A model generated the notes under the pieces. That model was not told the DNA's origin. It saw only the letters and a program-made list of their open reading frames with translations, and ran no database searches. Shown here one piece after another: positions 52,769 through 62,766 of a stretch of 64,000 bases of DNA. A program made the translations under genes and the position numbers. Numbering within the stretch: the first letter of the stretch is position 1; each line of letters starts with the position of its first letter. This DNA is from Lysobacter sp. BMK333-48F3 (lineage in GTDB: Bacteria > Pseudomonadota > Gammaproteobacteria > Xanthomonadales > Xanthomonadaceae), in contig NZ_JAIHOO010000001.1 of NCBI RefSeq assembly GCF_019733395.1, positions 3,968,501 through 4,032,500 on the forward strand, given 5' to 3'.

Positions 52769-53897
52769 ATGATCGAACTCAATCCCGTCCGCCAGCGCAT
52801 CGCCGACCTCAAGGGTCGGCTGGATGCGCTGAGGGGGTATCTTTGACTACGACAGCAAAGTCGAACGTCTGGAAGAAGTAAACCGCGAGCTGGAAAGCCC
52901 CGACGTCTGGAACGACGCCGAGCGCGCCCAGGGCCTGGGCCGCGAGCGCGCCTCGCTGGACAAGGTGGTGACCGGCATCCGCAGCCTCACCGACGGCCTG
53001 GTCGGCGGCCTGGAGCTGCTGGAACTGGCCGAGATGGAGGACGACGAGTCCACCGCCCTGGCCGTGGTCGACGACGTCGAGCGCTACAGCAAGCAGGTCG
53101 AGAAGCTGGAATTCCAGCGCATGTTCTCCGGCCAGATGGATTCCACCAACGCCTTCGTCGACATCCAGGCCGGCGCCGGCGGCACCGAGGCCCAGGACTG
53201 GGCCGAAATCCTGCTGCGCATGTACCTGCGCTGGGCCGAATCGCGCGGCTGGAAAGCCGAGCTGATGGAAGTCAGCGGCGGCGACGTCGCCGGGATCAAG
53301 TCGGCCACCTTCCGGGTCGAGGGCGACTTCGCCTACGGCTGGCTGAAGACCGAGACCGGCGTGCACCGGCTGGTGCGCAAGTCGCCGTTCGACTCCGACA
53401 ACCGCCGCCACACCAGCTTCACCTCGGTGTTCGTGTCGCCGGAAGTCGACGACAAGATCGACATCGAGATCAATCCGGCCGACCTCAAGACCGACGTGTA
53501 CCGGTCTTCCGGCGCGGGCGGCCAGCACGTCAACAAGACCGAGTCGGCGGTGCGCATCACCCACGTGCCCAGCGGCATTGTCGTGGCCTGCCAGACCGAG
53601 CGCAGCCAGCACGCCAACCGCGACCGGGCGATGAAGATGCTCGCGGCGAAGTTGTACGAACTGGAAATGCAGAAGCGCAACGCCGAGCGCGACGCGGTCG
53701 AAGCGACCAAGTCCGACATCGGCTGGGGCAGCCAGATCCGCAACTACGTGCTCGACCAGAGCCGGATCAAGGACCTGCGCACCGGCATCGAGCGCAGCGA
53801 TACCCAGAAGGTGCTCGACGGCGACCTCGACGAATTCGTCGAAGCCAGCCTGAAGTCCGGCCTGGAAGTCGGCTCGAAACGTTCCGACGCTGTCTGA
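52769..53897 (+). CDS. prfB: Peptide chain release factor 2, with programmed +1 frameshift
   Basis: RF2 ends translation at UGA and UAA. The gene is read in two frames: 25 codons from ATG 52769 ([19 protein letters not shown]...), then a +1 shift at CTT-TGA-C, then 350 codons to 53897, giving 375 residues. The tripeptide anticodon-like motif SPF is in [11 protein letters not shown] and GGQ is at residues 250-252 ([13 protein letters not shown]), the same position as in E. coli. It is not a pseudogene. A TAGAAT -10-like box at 52731 lies 32 bp before the start. lysS follows after ~180 bp, an order known from rpf regions of Xanthomonas. Confidence 0.97.
52832..52847 (+). other. prfB programmed frameshift site
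   Basis: AGGGGGTATCTTTGAC: an internal Shine-Dalgarno-like AGGGGG, 3 nt, then CTT followed by the in-frame stop TGA and C. RF2 shortage lets the ribosome slip +1 from CTT to TTT and continue with GAC. This is the autoregulation of RF2. Confidence 0.97.
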
Positions 53898-53916
53898 GGC
53901 GGCTGCCGCCTCGGGA

Positions 53917-54070
53917 ATTCGGGATCGGGGATTAGGGATTGGCCAAAACCTATCCCGCCCGCTCCCGGAATCCCTGCTTCAGGGGATTCGGGATTGGGGA
54001 TTGGCTAAAGCCGATCCCGCCAACTCCCGGAATCCCTGCTTCGAATCCCCAATCCCGAATCCCGAATCCC
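53917..54070. repeat. Direct and inverted GGGATT-type repeats between prfB and lysS
   Basis: Two direct copies of about 60 bp (from 53917 and 53984) share GGATTCGGGAT..GGGGATT, TCCCG.C..CTCCCGGAATCC and CTGCTTC. They are followed by the inverse form AATCCCCAATCCCGAATCCC (54044-54070). The block can fold into a long stem. It is a common intergenic repeat type in xanthomonads and fills the whole gap up to the lysS start. Confidence 0.75.
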
Positions 54071-54079
54071 AAAACCGCA

Positions 54080-55594
54080 ATGACCGACAACGACCTGCCG
54101 CCCATCGACGAGAACCATCTGATCGCCGAGCGCCGCGGCAAACTCAAGGCGCTGCGCGAGGAGGGGATCGCGTTCCCGAACGATTTCCGCCGCGGCGACT
54201 TTGTCGGCGACCTGCAGGCGCAGTTCGTTGACGCCGAAGCCTGGTCCCAGGAGGCGCTGGACGCCCGCGGCCAGCGCGTCGCGGTCGCCGGCCGGATCCT
54301 GCTCAAGCGGGTGATGGGCAAGGCCAGCTTCGTCCAGATCCAGGACGAGTCCGGCCGCATCCAGTTGTTCCTGCAGGCCAACGCGCTCGGCGAGACCTAC
54401 GACAAGTTCAAGGGCTGGGACGTGGGCGACATCGTCGCCGCCGAAGGTCCGCTGACCCGGACCAAGACCGGCGAGCTGTCGGTCAAGGCCGAGTCGCTGC
54501 GCCTGCTGACCAAGGCCCTGCGTCCGCTGCCGGACAAGTTCCACGGCCTCAGCGACGTCGAACAGCGCTACCGCCAGCGCTACGTCGACCTGATCGTCTC
54601 GCCGGACGCGCGCGAAGTGTTCGTCAAGCGCTCCAAGATCATCCGCGCGATGCGCGCCTGGCTCGACGCGCGCCGCTTCCTGGAAGTGGAAACGCCGATG
54701 ATGCATTACATCCCCGGCGGCGCCGCGGCCAAGCCCTTCGTCACCCACCACAACGCGCTCGACCTGGAGCTGTACCTGCGGGTGGCGCCGGAGCTGTACC
54801 TCAAGCGCCTGGTGGTCGGCGGCCTGGAGCGGGTCTACGAGATCAACCGCAATTTCCGCAACGAGGGCGTGTCGACCCGGCACAACCCCGAGTTCACCAT
54901 GCTCGAGCTGTACGAGGCCTACGCCACCTACACCGAGATCATGGACCTGACCGAGGCGGTGATCCGCCATGCCGCGCAGGACGTGCTCGGCGCGACCCAG
55001 GTCGAATGGGACGGCAGCGCCATCGACCTGGGGCCGCGGTTCCGTCGCTGGTCGATGACCGACGCGGTGCTCGAGCACAACCCGGAGATCAAGCGTGAGG
55101 AACTGCGCGACCTCGCCGCCATGCGCGCTCACTGCGCGCGACTGAAGATCGGGGTCAAGCCGTCCTACGGCTGGGGCAAGCTGCTGCTGGAGATCTTCGA
55201 GAAGACCGTCGAGCACACCCTGATCCAGCCGACCTTCATCACCGACCACCCGGTCGAGGTCAGCCCGCTGGCGCGCGCCAACGACCTGGACCCGGAGCTG
55301 ACCGACCGCTTCGAGCTGTTCATCGGCGGCAAGGAACTGGCCAACGGCTTCTCCGAGCTCAACGATCCGGAAGACCAGGCCGCGCGCTTCCAGGCCCAGG
55401 TCGACCAGAAGGAGGGCGGCGACGACGAGGCCATGCACTACGACGCCGACTACATCCGCGCGCTGGAAGTCGGCCTGCCGCCGACCGGCGGCCTGGGCAT
55501 CGGCATCGATCGCCTGGTGATGATGCTGACCGGCAGTTCCTCGATCCGCGACGTGCTGCTGTTCCCCTACATGCGCCCGGAAGCCGGCGGCTGA
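54080..55594 (+). CDS. lysS: Lysyl-tRNA synthetase, class II
   Basis: This 504-residue enzyme charges tRNA-Lys. It has the N-terminal OB-fold ([33 protein letters not shown] in pieces from residue ~70) and class II motifs: motif 1 region [21 protein letters not shown], motif 2 [18 protein letters not shown] and motif 3 [22 protein letters not shown]. The start at 54080 ([20 protein letters not shown]) gives the usual length; the frame is open upstream only within the intergenic repeats. It lies upstream of rpfG with a terminator between them. Confidence 0.97.
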   Translation: MTDNDLPPIDENHLIAERRGKLKALREEGIAFPNDFRRGDFVGDLQAQFVDAEAWSQEALDARGQRVAVAGRILLKRVMGKASFVQIQDESGRIQLFLQANALGETYDKFKGWDVGDIVAAEGPLTRTKTGELSVKAESLRLLTKALRPLPDKFHGLSDVEQRYRQRYVDLIVSPDAREVFVKRSKIIRAMRAWLDARRFLEVETPMMHYIPGGAAAKPFVTHHNALDLELYLRVAPELYLKRLVVGGLERVYEINRNFRNEGVSTRHNPEFTMLELYEAYATYTEIMDLTEAVIRHAAQDVLGATQVEWDGSAIDLGPRFRRWSMTDAVLEHNPEIKREELRDLAAMRAHCARLKIGVKPSYGWGKLLLEIFEKTVEHTLIQPTFITDHPVEVSPLARANDLDPELTDRFELFIGGKELANGFSELNDPEDQAARFQAQVDQKEGGDDEAMHYDADYIRALEVGLPPTGGLGIGIDRLVMMLTGSSSIRDVLLFPYMRPEAGG

Positions 55595-55620
55595 GCCGGC
55601 GACCAACGCAAGGCGCAGCC

Positions 55621-55654
55621 GAAAACGGCCGGCATTCGCTGGCCGTTTTCGTTG
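55621..55654 (+). terminator. Intrinsic terminator after lysS
   Basis: Arms GAAAACGGCC and GGCCGTTTTC pair exactly around a 10 nt loop (GGCATTCGCT), 26 nt after the lysS stop. The arm's own TTTTC and the following GTTGT give the U-rich end. This separates lysS from the rpfGC unit. Confidence 0.8.
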
Positions 55655-55845
55655 TGGGCTTGCGTAGAAAACGTGATGAACCGCGCGCATTGCGACTGCG
55701 GACTGCGCGCCGCAGGCTCGCGGCGGTTTCTAATGAGGTGTTCCAGGTTTGCCACTTGGGACCTTAGACGGCTGTCACGGGCAACGCGTCGGAGTATGCT
55801 CGCGGATCGGCCGCCACAGGGGGCGGCCCTACTACGGATACCGGT

Positions 55846-56904
55846 GTGAACGTCGTTATCGTCGATGACCAAACGTCCGCGCGGACCATGCTGCGCCACA
55901 TCATCGAGGACATAGCGCCCGAGTTGTCGGTGCACGATTTCGGCGAACCCGAGGCCGCGCTCGCCTGGTGCGAAACGCACCAGCCCGACCTGTTGCTGCT
56001 CGATTACCGCATGCCCGGGATCGACGGCCTGGAATTCGCGCGCCGTTTCCGCCGCCTGCCGATGCACCGCGACATCCCGATCATCCTGGTCACCGTGGTC
56101 GGCGACGAGCCGGTGCGCCAGGCCGCGCTGGAAGCGGGGGTGATCGACTTCCTGGTCAAGCCGGTGCGCCCGCGCGAGCTGCGCGCGCGTTGCCGCAACC
56201 TGCTGCAGTTGCGCCAGCAGTCCGAGAACGTCAAGCAGCGCGCGCTGTCGCTGGAGCAGCGCCTGCTGTCGAGCATGCACGAGGTCGAGGAGCGCGAGCG
56301 CGAGACCCTGTCGCGGCTGGCGCGCGCGATCGAGTACCGCGACGCCGGCACCAGCGCCTACCTGGAGCGGATGTCGCACATCGCCGGGCTGATCGCCGAG
56401 CAGTTGGGCATGTTCGAGGACGAGATCCGGGTCATCGAGATGGCCGCGCCGCTGCACGACATCGGCAAGATCGCCATTCCCGACTCGGTGCTGATGAAGC
56501 CCGGCCCGCTGACCGAGGAGGAGACGGCGGTCATGCGCCGTCATCCCAAGATCGGCTACGAACTGCTCAGCGGCAGCCAGAACCGCTTCATCCAGGCCGG
56601 CGCCCTGATCGCCCTGCGCCACCACGAGCGCTACGACGGCAGCGGCTACCCCGACGGCCTGGTCGGCGAGCAGATCCCGCTGGAGGCCCGGATCGTGGCC
56701 GTGGCCGACGTGTTCGACGCGCTGATTTCGCCCCGTCCTTACAAGAAAGCCTGGGACGTGGAAGAGGCTTTGGAGTATATGTACGCCCAGCGGGGCCGCC
56801 TGTTCGACCCGCGGTGCGTGGATGCGCTGATCCGCAGTCGCGCCCGTCTCGACGAAATTTGCGACAGATACTCGGCCAGCTTTCCTCGTCCCGGCTTGGA
56901 GTAG
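55846..56904 (+). CDS. rpfG: RpfG, response regulator with HD-GYP phosphodiesterase domain
   Basis: This 352-residue protein breaks down cyclic di-GMP when DSF is sensed. The receiver has MNVVIVDDQTSARTM, the phospho-acceptor Asp53 in LLLDYRMPG and the conserved Lys in FLVKPVRP. The HD-GYP domain (residues ~150-340) has His204-Asp205 (LHDIGKIAIPD), His259-His260 and the signature HHERYDGSGYPDGLVGEQIP. Translation starts at GTG 55846, with an ATG-free upstream region. The stop is 3 bp before rpfC. Order and pairing match the RpfC/RpfG DSF system of Xanthomonas and Lysobacter, which controls secreted enzymes, biofilm and antibiotics. Confidence 0.95.
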   Translation: MNVVIVDDQTSARTMLRHIIEDIAPELSVHDFGEPEAALAWCETHQPDLLLLDYRMPGIDGLEFARRFRRLPMHRDIPIILVTVVGDEPVRQAALEAGVIDFLVKPVRPRELRARCRNLLQLRQQSENVKQRALSLEQRLLSSMHEVEERERETLSRLARAIEYRDAGTSAYLERMSHIAGLIAEQLGMFEDEIRVIEMAAPLHDIGKIAIPDSVLMKPGPLTEEETAVMRRHPKIGYELLSGSQNRFIQAGALIALRHHERYDGSGYPDGLVGEQIPLEARIVAVADVFDALISPRPYKKAWDVEEALEYMYAQRGRLFDPRCVDALIRSRARLDEICDRYSASFPRPGLE

Positions 56905-56907
56905 CCG

Positions 56908-59076
56908 ATGGCTTCCATCCTGCGCTTGTTGAAGGAGCGCCTGTCCAACCGCCCGGACAGCGAGCACGGGCAGGCCTTGGTCCGCCTGATCATCGCCTGT
57001 CTGATCGTGGCCTACCTGCTGGGCCTGCAAGCCTTCCAGCAGGACAGCCGGGCGACCCAGACCATGCTCTGGGTGATGTCCGCCGAATCGGTGGTCGGCC
57101 TGGGGCTGCTGGCCGGGATCGTGCGCTGGCCCGGGGTCTCGCACCTGCGGCGCTGGATCGGCATGATCGCCGACTACTCGACCCTGGCGGCGCTGATGTC
57201 GCTGGACGCGCCTTCGCTGGCGCCGCTGTACGTGATCGTGCTGTGGGTGACCATCGGCAACGGCCTGCGCTACGGCACCACCTACCTGTACACCTCCGCC
57301 AGCCTGGCCGGGGCCTCGTTCCTGGCGGTGATCCTGGCCAACCCCTACTGGCGCGGCCAGCCCTACCTGGCGGTCGGCCTGTGGCTGGGCCTGGTGGCGA
57401 TCCCGGCCTACCTGTCCTCGCTGCTGCGCAGCCTGCAGAAGGCGACCGAGGACGCGCGCCGGGCCAACGAGGCCAAGAGCCGCTTCCTGGCCAACATGAG
57501 CCACGAGCTGCGCACCCCGCTGAACGGCATCATCGGCATGGCCGAGCTGATGCACGGCACCCGCCTGGCGCCGGAACAGCGCGAGTACGCCGACGTCATC
57601 CACACCTCGGCCCAGTCGCTGCTGTTGCTGGTCAACGACGTGCTCGACATCTCGGCGATCGAGGCCGGCAAGCTGCAGCGCCGCGACGTCGACTTCAACC
57701 TGCAGGAAGTGATGAAGCGCCTGCAGAAGATGCTGCAGCCGCTGGCCGCGGCCAAGGGCCTGACCCTCAAGATCGACGTCGAGCAGGACGTGCCGCTGCG
57801 CCTGAACGGCGACAGCGCGCTGCTCACCCAGGTGCTGCTGAACCTGCTGCACAACGCGGTCAAGTTCACCGAGAAGGGCGGGGTGTCGCTGGTAACCCGG
57901 ATCGCCGACGGCGGCGCGCCGGTCGCGGTGGCCGGCGGCGGGCGCCAGGCGCGGCTGCGCTTCTCGGTGCGCGACACCGGCATCGGCATCCCCAGCGCCG
58001 ACCAGGAACGGATCTTCCAGGCCTTCGAGCAGGTCGACAACGGCCCGACCCGGCGTTTCGGCGGCACCGGCCTGGGCACCACCATCGCCAAGACCCTGAC
58101 CCAGCTGCTCGGCGGCCAGATCGGCCTGGAGACCAACCCCGGCGGCGGCAGCCATTTCTGGATCGAGCTGCCGCTGCGCCTGGAAGACGCGGCGCCGGCG
58201 GCGCACGAGGCCGCCCCGGCGGACAGCGGCAAGGTGGTCTCGTTCGAAGACCCCTTCATCCGCCACAAGACCCGGGTGCGCGGCCTCAAGGTGCTGATCG
58301 CCGACGACCAGTCGGCCAACCGCACCGTGCTGACCCGGATCCTGGAGCGCGCCGGCCACCGGGTGCAGGCGGTCAACGACGGCGAGGAGGCGCTGGACCA
58401 ACTGGAGACCGGCCAGTTCGAGTTGGCGATCCTGGACATGCACATGCCCGGCCTGAGCGGCCTGGACGTGATCCGCCAGTTGCGCTTCATGCAGGCCGGC
58501 AACAGCCGCCGCACGCCGACCATCATCCTCAGCGCGGATGCGACCCTGCAGGCCTCCGAGGCGGCCAGCGAAGCCGGCGCCATGGCCTTCCTGACCAAGC
58601 CGATCGTGGTCGGCCGCTTGCTGGAGACCATCGCCGACGTGGTCGACACCCAGCGCCTGCCGGCGGTGCGCGCGATCAGCGACGTCAGCCGCCCGCTGAC
58701 CAATCCGGCGGTGCTCGCCGAGCTGGCGGAAATGGGGTTGGGCGATCAATTCCTGCGCGACTTCGTCGAGCAGTGCCTGAAGGACGCCGCGGCGTGCCAG
58801 ACCAATCTCGGCGCGGCCGGCCAGGCCCAGCATTGGGAAGAGTTCCGCGAGGTCGCCCACGCCTACAAGGGCGTCTGCGAAAACCTGGGCGCGCACTCCA
58901 TAGCCGAGCGCTGCTCGCAGATCATGCGGGCCGGCGACGATGCGCTGGCGCGCGAGCACGGCAAACTCGTCAGCGAACTCGCCGGGCAGTTGGCGGCGGT
59001 CGCCGACCTCAGCCGTCAGGAAGTGGCGCGGCTCAGCCGTGGCGCGCGCGGCAAGGACATTCCCGACGTTTCGTGA
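56908..59076 (+). CDS. rpfC: RpfC, hybrid sensor kinase for DSF
   Basis: This 722-residue sensor has about five N-terminal transmembrane segments (residues ~22-170: [68 protein letters not shown]). A histidine kinase follows with His199 in [12 protein letters not shown] and ATP-binding boxes [20 protein letters not shown] and [11 protein letters not shown]. The receiver has Asp510 in AILDMHMPG, and the HPt domain has His651 in [13 protein letters not shown]. These positions are within a few residues of those in Xanthomonas RpfC. It senses DSF and restrains RpfF. Convergent with rpfF. Confidence 0.96.
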   Translation: MASILRLLKERLSNRPDSEHGQALVRLIIACLIVAYLLGLQAFQQDSRATQTMLWVMSAESVVGLGLLAGIVRWPGVSHLRRWIGMIADYSTLAALMSLDAPSLAPLYVIVLWVTIGNGLRYGTTYLYTSASLAGASFLAVILANPYWRGQPYLAVGLWLGLVAIPAYLSSLLRSLQKATEDARRANEAKSRFLANMSHELRTPLNGIIGMAELMHGTRLAPEQREYADVIHTSAQSLLLLVNDVLDISAIEAGKLQRRDVDFNLQEVMKRLQKMLQPLAAAKGLTLKIDVEQDVPLRLNGDSALLTQVLLNLLHNAVKFTEKGGVSLVTRIADGGAPVAVAGGGRQARLRFSVRDTGIGIPSADQERIFQAFEQVDNGPTRRFGGTGLGTTIAKTLTQLLGGQIGLETNPGGGSHFWIELPLRLEDAAPAAHEAAPADSGKVVSFEDPFIRHKTRVRGLKVLIADDQSANRTVLTRILERAGHRVQAVNDGEEALDQLETGQFELAILDMHMPGLSGLDVIRQLRFMQAGNSRRTPTIILSADATLQASEAASEAGAMAFLTKPIVVGRLLETIADVVDTQRLPAVRAISDVSRPLTNPAVLAELAEMGLGDQFLRDFVEQCLKDAAACQTNLGAAGQAQHWEEFREVAHAYKGVCENLGAHSIAERCSQIMRAGDDALAREHGKLVSELAGQLAAVADLSRQEVARLSRGARGKDIPDVS

Positions 59077-59084
59077 GCTTGCAT

Positions 59085-59109
59085 CCTGCCACGCAGGACG
59101 CGTGGCAGG
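59085..59109. terminator. Bidirectional hairpin between rpfC and rpfF
   Basis: Arms CCTGCCACGC and GCGTGGCAGG pair exactly around a 5 nt loop, 8 nt after rpfC stops and 18 nt after the convergent rpfF stop. Placement suggests shared transcription ending. T-runs are poor. Confidence 0.65.
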
Positions 59110-59127
59110 CTCCCCCCTGCAAGACGA

Positions 59128-60066
59128 TCATGCCAGCGCCAGATTCAGCGCGGCCGAGCCGGCCCGGCGCTGCTGCGCCCGCACCAGACGGTCCATGGTC
59201 TTGAGCCCGCGGTCGCTCAGGCGCATCGCCGCGTCGACCCATTCGGTGGTGACCGACAGCAGCTCCTCGAGGCTGACCGGACGGCAGGCCTGGCGCACGG
59301 TGTTCATCGCCCGCAGCGCATTGCCCATGCGCTGATTGCGCTTGATCGTGTCGTGCGCCGCCTGCAGCCCGCAGCCGCGCGGCACCACCTGGTCGACCAC
59401 GCCCATGCGCAGCAGCTCTTCGACCGGATAGACGCGGGCGTTGAGCATCATGTGCTCGGCCTGGGCCGGCGAAACGCGACGGGTCAGGAAGGTGTAGGCG
59501 CCCATGCCCGGGAACAGGTCGAACAGCACCTCCGGGAAGCCCATGCCGGTGCCGGCCTCGGCGATGATGGTGTGGCAGCACAGCGCCGCCTCGAAGCCGC
59601 CGCCGAGCGCGTCGCCCTGGATCACGGCGATGCTGTGCACGCGGTCTTCGTGCAACTGGTAGAGGTTGAAGGCGACCTCGATGCACAGGCGCGCGTAGTC
59701 GAGCAGGCGCTCGCGGTCGTTTTCGCGGATCAGGCGCGAGAACAGCGCCAGGTCGCCGCCGAGATTGAACACGTCGGCTTCCGAGCCGAGGACGAAATGG
59801 CGGATCCCGGCGCGCGGGTCGGTTTCCGCGGCCAGTTCGCGGCGGATGCGTTCCTGCACGCGCTTCATGTCGTCGAGCAGGCGGATCGAGAAGCAAGGCG
59901 AGTAGACCGCGTCCGCTCCGTGGACGAGTTCGGGCTGGGCGTGCATGTAGCCCCAATCCACGCCGCTGCCGGCGTCGGCCACGTGACGGAACAGGCTGGC
60001 GGCTTCGGCGACCGGGAAACGAGCGGAAGCGGCTTCGGCGATGGGGAAACGAGCGGAGATGGACAT
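59128..60066 (-). CDS. rpfF: RpfF, DSF synthase (enoyl-CoA hydratase family)
   Basis: This 312-residue crotonase-fold enzyme makes the diffusible signal factor cis-2-enoic acid from acyl-ACP by dehydrase and thioesterase steps. Two catalytic glutamates are visible: Glu159 (GDALGGGFEAALCCHTI) and Glu179 (GTGMGFPEVLFDLFPGMG), 20 residues apart as in Xanthomonas RpfF. The product is longer than the ~289-residue Xanthomonas enzyme because of an N-terminal duplication: ARFPIAEAAS is followed at once by ARFPVAEAAS. AGGAG lies 7 nt before the ATG. It is downstream of rpfB but separated from it by a terminator, so it must have its own promoter. Confidence 0.95.
   Translation of the reverse strand: MSISARFPIAEAASARFPVAEAASLFRHVADAGSGVDWGYMHAQPELVHGADAVYSPCFSIRLLDDMKRVQERIRRELAAETDPRAGIRHFVLGSEADVFNLGGDLALFSRLIRENDRERLLDYARLCIEVAFNLYQLHEDRVHSIAVIQGDALGGGFEAALCCHTIIAEAGTGMGFPEVLFDLFPGMGAYTFLTRRVSPAQAEHMMLNARVYPVEELLRMGVVDQVVPRGCGLQAAHDTIKRNQRMGNALRAMNTVRQACRPVSLEELLSVTTEWVDAAMRLSDRGLKTMDRLVRAQQRRAGSAALNLALA
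60000..60055 (-). repeat. Near-perfect 30 bp tandem repeat inside the rpfF start region
   Basis: Two adjacent 30 bp units encode ARFPIAEAAS and ARFPVAEAAS (plus-strand units begin CGGCTTCGGCGA). They differ by a few bases. The duplication extends the N-terminus of RpfF in frame and looks recent. Confidence 0.8.
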
Positions 60067-60180
60067 GGCGGACTCCTGGAGGTCGGTGGCGGGGAAAAAG
60101 TCCCGCAATTCGATGCTACACCTCGTTCCTAGTGTGTTCAGACAAGCCCGATGTCGCGTTTTGCCTGCGTTGGCGCGCAC

Positions 60181-60206
60181 AAAAAAGCCCCTGCGAGGCA
60201 GGGGCT
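60181..60206 (-). terminator. Intrinsic terminator after rpfB
   Basis: On the minus strand AGCCCCTGC-CTC-GCAGGGGCT is followed by a run of T (TTTTTTGTG). The hairpin lies 58 bp after the rpfB stop and 114 bp before the rpfF start. Confidence 0.88.
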
Positions 60207-60264
60207 CCTGAATGCGCGATCGGCGCGGCCGCAGCGCGCTGCGCCGCGGCCGACTCACCGAAAC

Positions 60265-61941
60265 TCACGTCTTGGCGTTGTCGCGCAACTCGCGGCGCAG
60301 GATCTTGCCGACGTTGGTCTTGGGCAGCTCGGTGCGGAACTCGACGAACCTGGGGTGCTTGTAGCCGGTGAGGTTGGCGCGCGCGTGGGCCTTGACCTCC
60401 TCGGCGGTGAGCGAGGGATCCTTCTTCACGATCACCACCTTCACCGCTTCGCCGGACTTCTCGTCGGGCACGCCGACCGCGGCCACTTCCAGCACGCCCG
60501 GCATCATCGCGATCACGTCCTCGACTTCGTTCGGATACACGTTGAAGCCGGACACCAGGATCATGTCCTTCTTGCGGTCGACGACGTAGAAGAAGCCCTG
60601 TTCGTCCATCCGCGCCATGTCGCCGGTGTGCAGCCAGCCGTCGGGGTCGATGACCTGGGCGGTGTCCTCGGGACGGTTCCAATAGCCCTTCATCACCTGC
60701 GGGCCCTTGATGCACAGCTCGCCGACTTCGCCGACCGGCAGGATGCGGCCTTCCTCGTCCTTGACGCAGGCGTCGGTGGAGGAGATCGGCAAACCGATCG
60801 CGCCGTTGTACTCGGCCAGGTCCATCGGATTGATGCAGGCCGCGGGCGAGGTTTCGGTCAGGCCGTAGGCCTCGACCAGGGTCACGCCGGTGACCTGCTT
60901 CCAGCGATCGGCGACCGAACGCTGCACCGCCATGCCGCCGCCGAGGGTCAGGTGCAGGCGCGAGAAATCCACCTGGTCGAAACCGGGCGTGTTGAGCAGG
61001 CCGTTGAACAGCGTGTTGACGCCGGTGATCGCGGTGAACGGAGTGTTCTTCAGTTCCTTGACGAAACCCGCCATGTCGCGCGGGTTGGTGATCATGTGGT
61101 TGAGGCCGCCGAACTTCATGAACACCAGGCCGTTCGCGGTCAGCGCGAAGATGTGGTACAGCGGCAGCGCGGTGATGATGACTTCCTGGCCGAGCTTGAC
61201 GTTGGCGCCGACCCAGGCCGCGGCCTGCTGCATGTTGGCGACCAGGTTGCGATGGGTCAGCATCGCGCCCTTGGCCACGCCGGTGGTACCGCCGGTGTAC
61301 TGCAGGAAGGCGATGTCGTCGGGCGAGATCTCCACCTCGGGCAGCTTGTGCATCTGGCCCAGGGTGAGGGTGTCGCGGAAACGCACGGCGCCGGGGATGT
61401 CGTAGTCCGGCACCATCTTCTTCACGTACTTCAGCACGAAGTTCATGATCGGGCCCTTGAGCCCGCCGATCATGTCGCCCAAGCCGGTGGTGATGACCTG
61501 CTTGACCTGGGTGCCGGCGACGACCTCGGCCACGGTCTTGCCGAAGTTGTCGAGCACGAAGATCACCGATGCGCCGGAGTCGTCGAGCTGGTGCTTGAGC
61601 TCGCGCGGGGTGTACATCGGATTGGTGTTGACCACGCTCAGGCCGGCGCGCAGCACGCCGAAGGTGGCGATCGGGTACTGCAGGCAGTTGGGCATCATGA
61701 TCGCGACGCGATCGCCCTTCTTGAGCTTGAGCTCGCCGAGCAGGTACGCGGCGAATTGCGCGCTGAGCCGATCGATGTCGCCGTAAGTGAGGACCTTGCC
61801 GAAATTCGAGAAGGCCGGACGGTCCCGGTATTTATCGATCGCGTTCTGCAGCACCGAGACGATCGACGGGAACTCGTCGACATCGATCTGTGCCGGCACG
61901 CCTTGCGGATACTGGGCAAGCCACGGACGTTCCAAACTCAT
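60265..61941 (-). CDS. rpfB: RpfB, long-chain fatty acyl-CoA ligase (FadD family)
   Basis: This 558-residue enzyme activates fatty acids to acyl-CoA. In the rpf locus RpfB takes part in turnover or processing of DSF-family signals. Motifs are the AMP-binding P-loop YTGGTTGVAKGAMLTH (residues ~210-225), YGLTETSPAA, the GWLHTGDMARMDEQGFFYVVDRKKDMI region and the C-terminal KTNVGKILRREL with the catalytic lysine. AGAGGGGAT lies 6 nt before the ATG. The order rpfB then rpfF on one strand, convergent with rpfGC, is that of Xanthomonas. Confidence 0.95.
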   Translation of the reverse strand: MSLERPWLAQYPQGVPAQIDVDEFPSIVSVLQNAIDKYRDRPAFSNFGKVLTYGDIDRLSAQFAAYLLGELKLKKGDRVAIMMPNCLQYPIATFGVLRAGLSVVNTNPMYTPRELKHQLDDSGASVIFVLDNFGKTVAEVVAGTQVKQVITTGLGDMIGGLKGPIMNFVLKYVKKMVPDYDIPGAVRFRDTLTLGQMHKLPEVEISPDDIAFLQYTGGTTGVAKGAMLTHRNLVANMQQAAAWVGANVKLGQEVIITALPLYHIFALTANGLVFMKFGGLNHMITNPRDMAGFVKELKNTPFTAITGVNTLFNGLLNTPGFDQVDFSRLHLTLGGGMAVQRSVADRWKQVTGVTLVEAYGLTETSPAACINPMDLAEYNGAIGLPISSTDACVKDEEGRILPVGEVGELCIKGPQVMKGYWNRPEDTAQVIDPDGWLHTGDMARMDEQGFFYVVDRKKDMILVSGFNVYPNEVEDVIAMMPGVLEVAAVGVPDEKSGEAVKVVIVKKDPSLTAEEVKAHARANLTGYKHPRFVEFRTELPKTNVGKILRRELRDNAKT

Positions 61942-62221
61942 CGCGATCCCCTCTTTAATCGCTTAGATGCGGCGCCGGCGGCTGTGTGCGCCGCCGTACG
62001 GTGTTTGATCGATTGGAGCATAGGCTCTACCCCCTGGCAAGGCGCCGCCGCGGCGTCCGCGCGGACGTTGTCGGCGGTAGCGCGGACCTGTCAGGATCGT
62101 AGTCGGATACGGCCGGGCGAACGGTCGTGCGATTCTCCGAAAGCCGGATTTCCCCGCCATGCGCAACCGCCATGCCAGCCGCCCGACCGAGTTTCCGCCG
62201 GCCCTGCCGGCGCCGGCGTCG

Positions 62222-62662
62222 ATGCGCCGGCGCGCGCTGCTGCGCGGAGTCGCGCTGCTGGCGGTGGCGGCGCTGGCCGGCTGCGCCGAGCGCGCGCCCC
62301 CGGAACAGCGCCTGCGCGAATCGATCGGGCGACTGCAGGCGGCGATCGACGCGCGCGACGCCAGCGCGATCGAAACCCAGCTCGCCGACGATTTCGTCGG
62401 CCCCGAGGGCATGGACCGTGCCGGCGCGCGGCGCCTGGCGGTGGCCAGTTTCCTGCGCTATCGCAGCACCTGGGTCCGGATCGGCCAGGTCGACATCGAG
62501 TTGCAGGAAGGCCACGCGCGGGTGCGGTTCGAGGCCGCGCTCGGCGGCGGCGCCGGCCAGCCCCTGCCGGAGGCCGCGCAGTGGTATTCGGTCAAGACCG
62601 GCTGGCGCGAACAGGGCGGCGAATGGCGCATGACCTCGGCGCAGTGGCAGCCGCGATTGTGA
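62222..62662 (+). CDS. Small putative lipoprotein
   Basis: This 146-residue protein has a lipoprotein signal (MRRRALLRGVALLAVAALAGCAE) with lipobox LAGC, so it is probably anchored in a membrane. The mature part has a helix (QRLRESIGRLQAAIDARDA) and a beta-rich half (IGQVDIELQEGHARVRFEA, WREQGGEWRMTSAQW) that resembles NTF2/SnoaL-like folds. I start at 62222 because of the signal; an ATG at 62159 would put 21 residues in front. Divergent from rpfB with ~280 bp between. Function unknown. Confidence 0.75.
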   Translation: MRRRALLRGVALLAVAALAGCAERAPPEQRLRESIGRLQAAIDARDASAIETQLADDFVGPEGMDRAGARRLAVASFLRYRSTWVRIGQVDIELQEGHARVRFEAALGGGAGQPLPEAAQWYSVKTGWREQGGEWRMTSAQWQPRL

Positions 62663-62766
62663 CCGTCGGCCGGCCTGCGCGGCGACGCCGCGCTCTCGCC
62701 GGGTGAGACCGCGCTCGGCTATTCTGCGCGACCGCAAGGACGATCGCCGGCCGGGGACCGGATCGA

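Noticed and set aside
52769..53897. prfB as a frameshifted pseudogene
   Set aside because: The in-frame TGA lies in the conserved AGGGGG...CTTTGAC context and is the known programmed frameshift; all RF2 motifs are intact.
53939..54079. Longer lysS start at 53939
   Set aside because: The added 47 residues are translated intergenic repeats; family homology begins at 54080.
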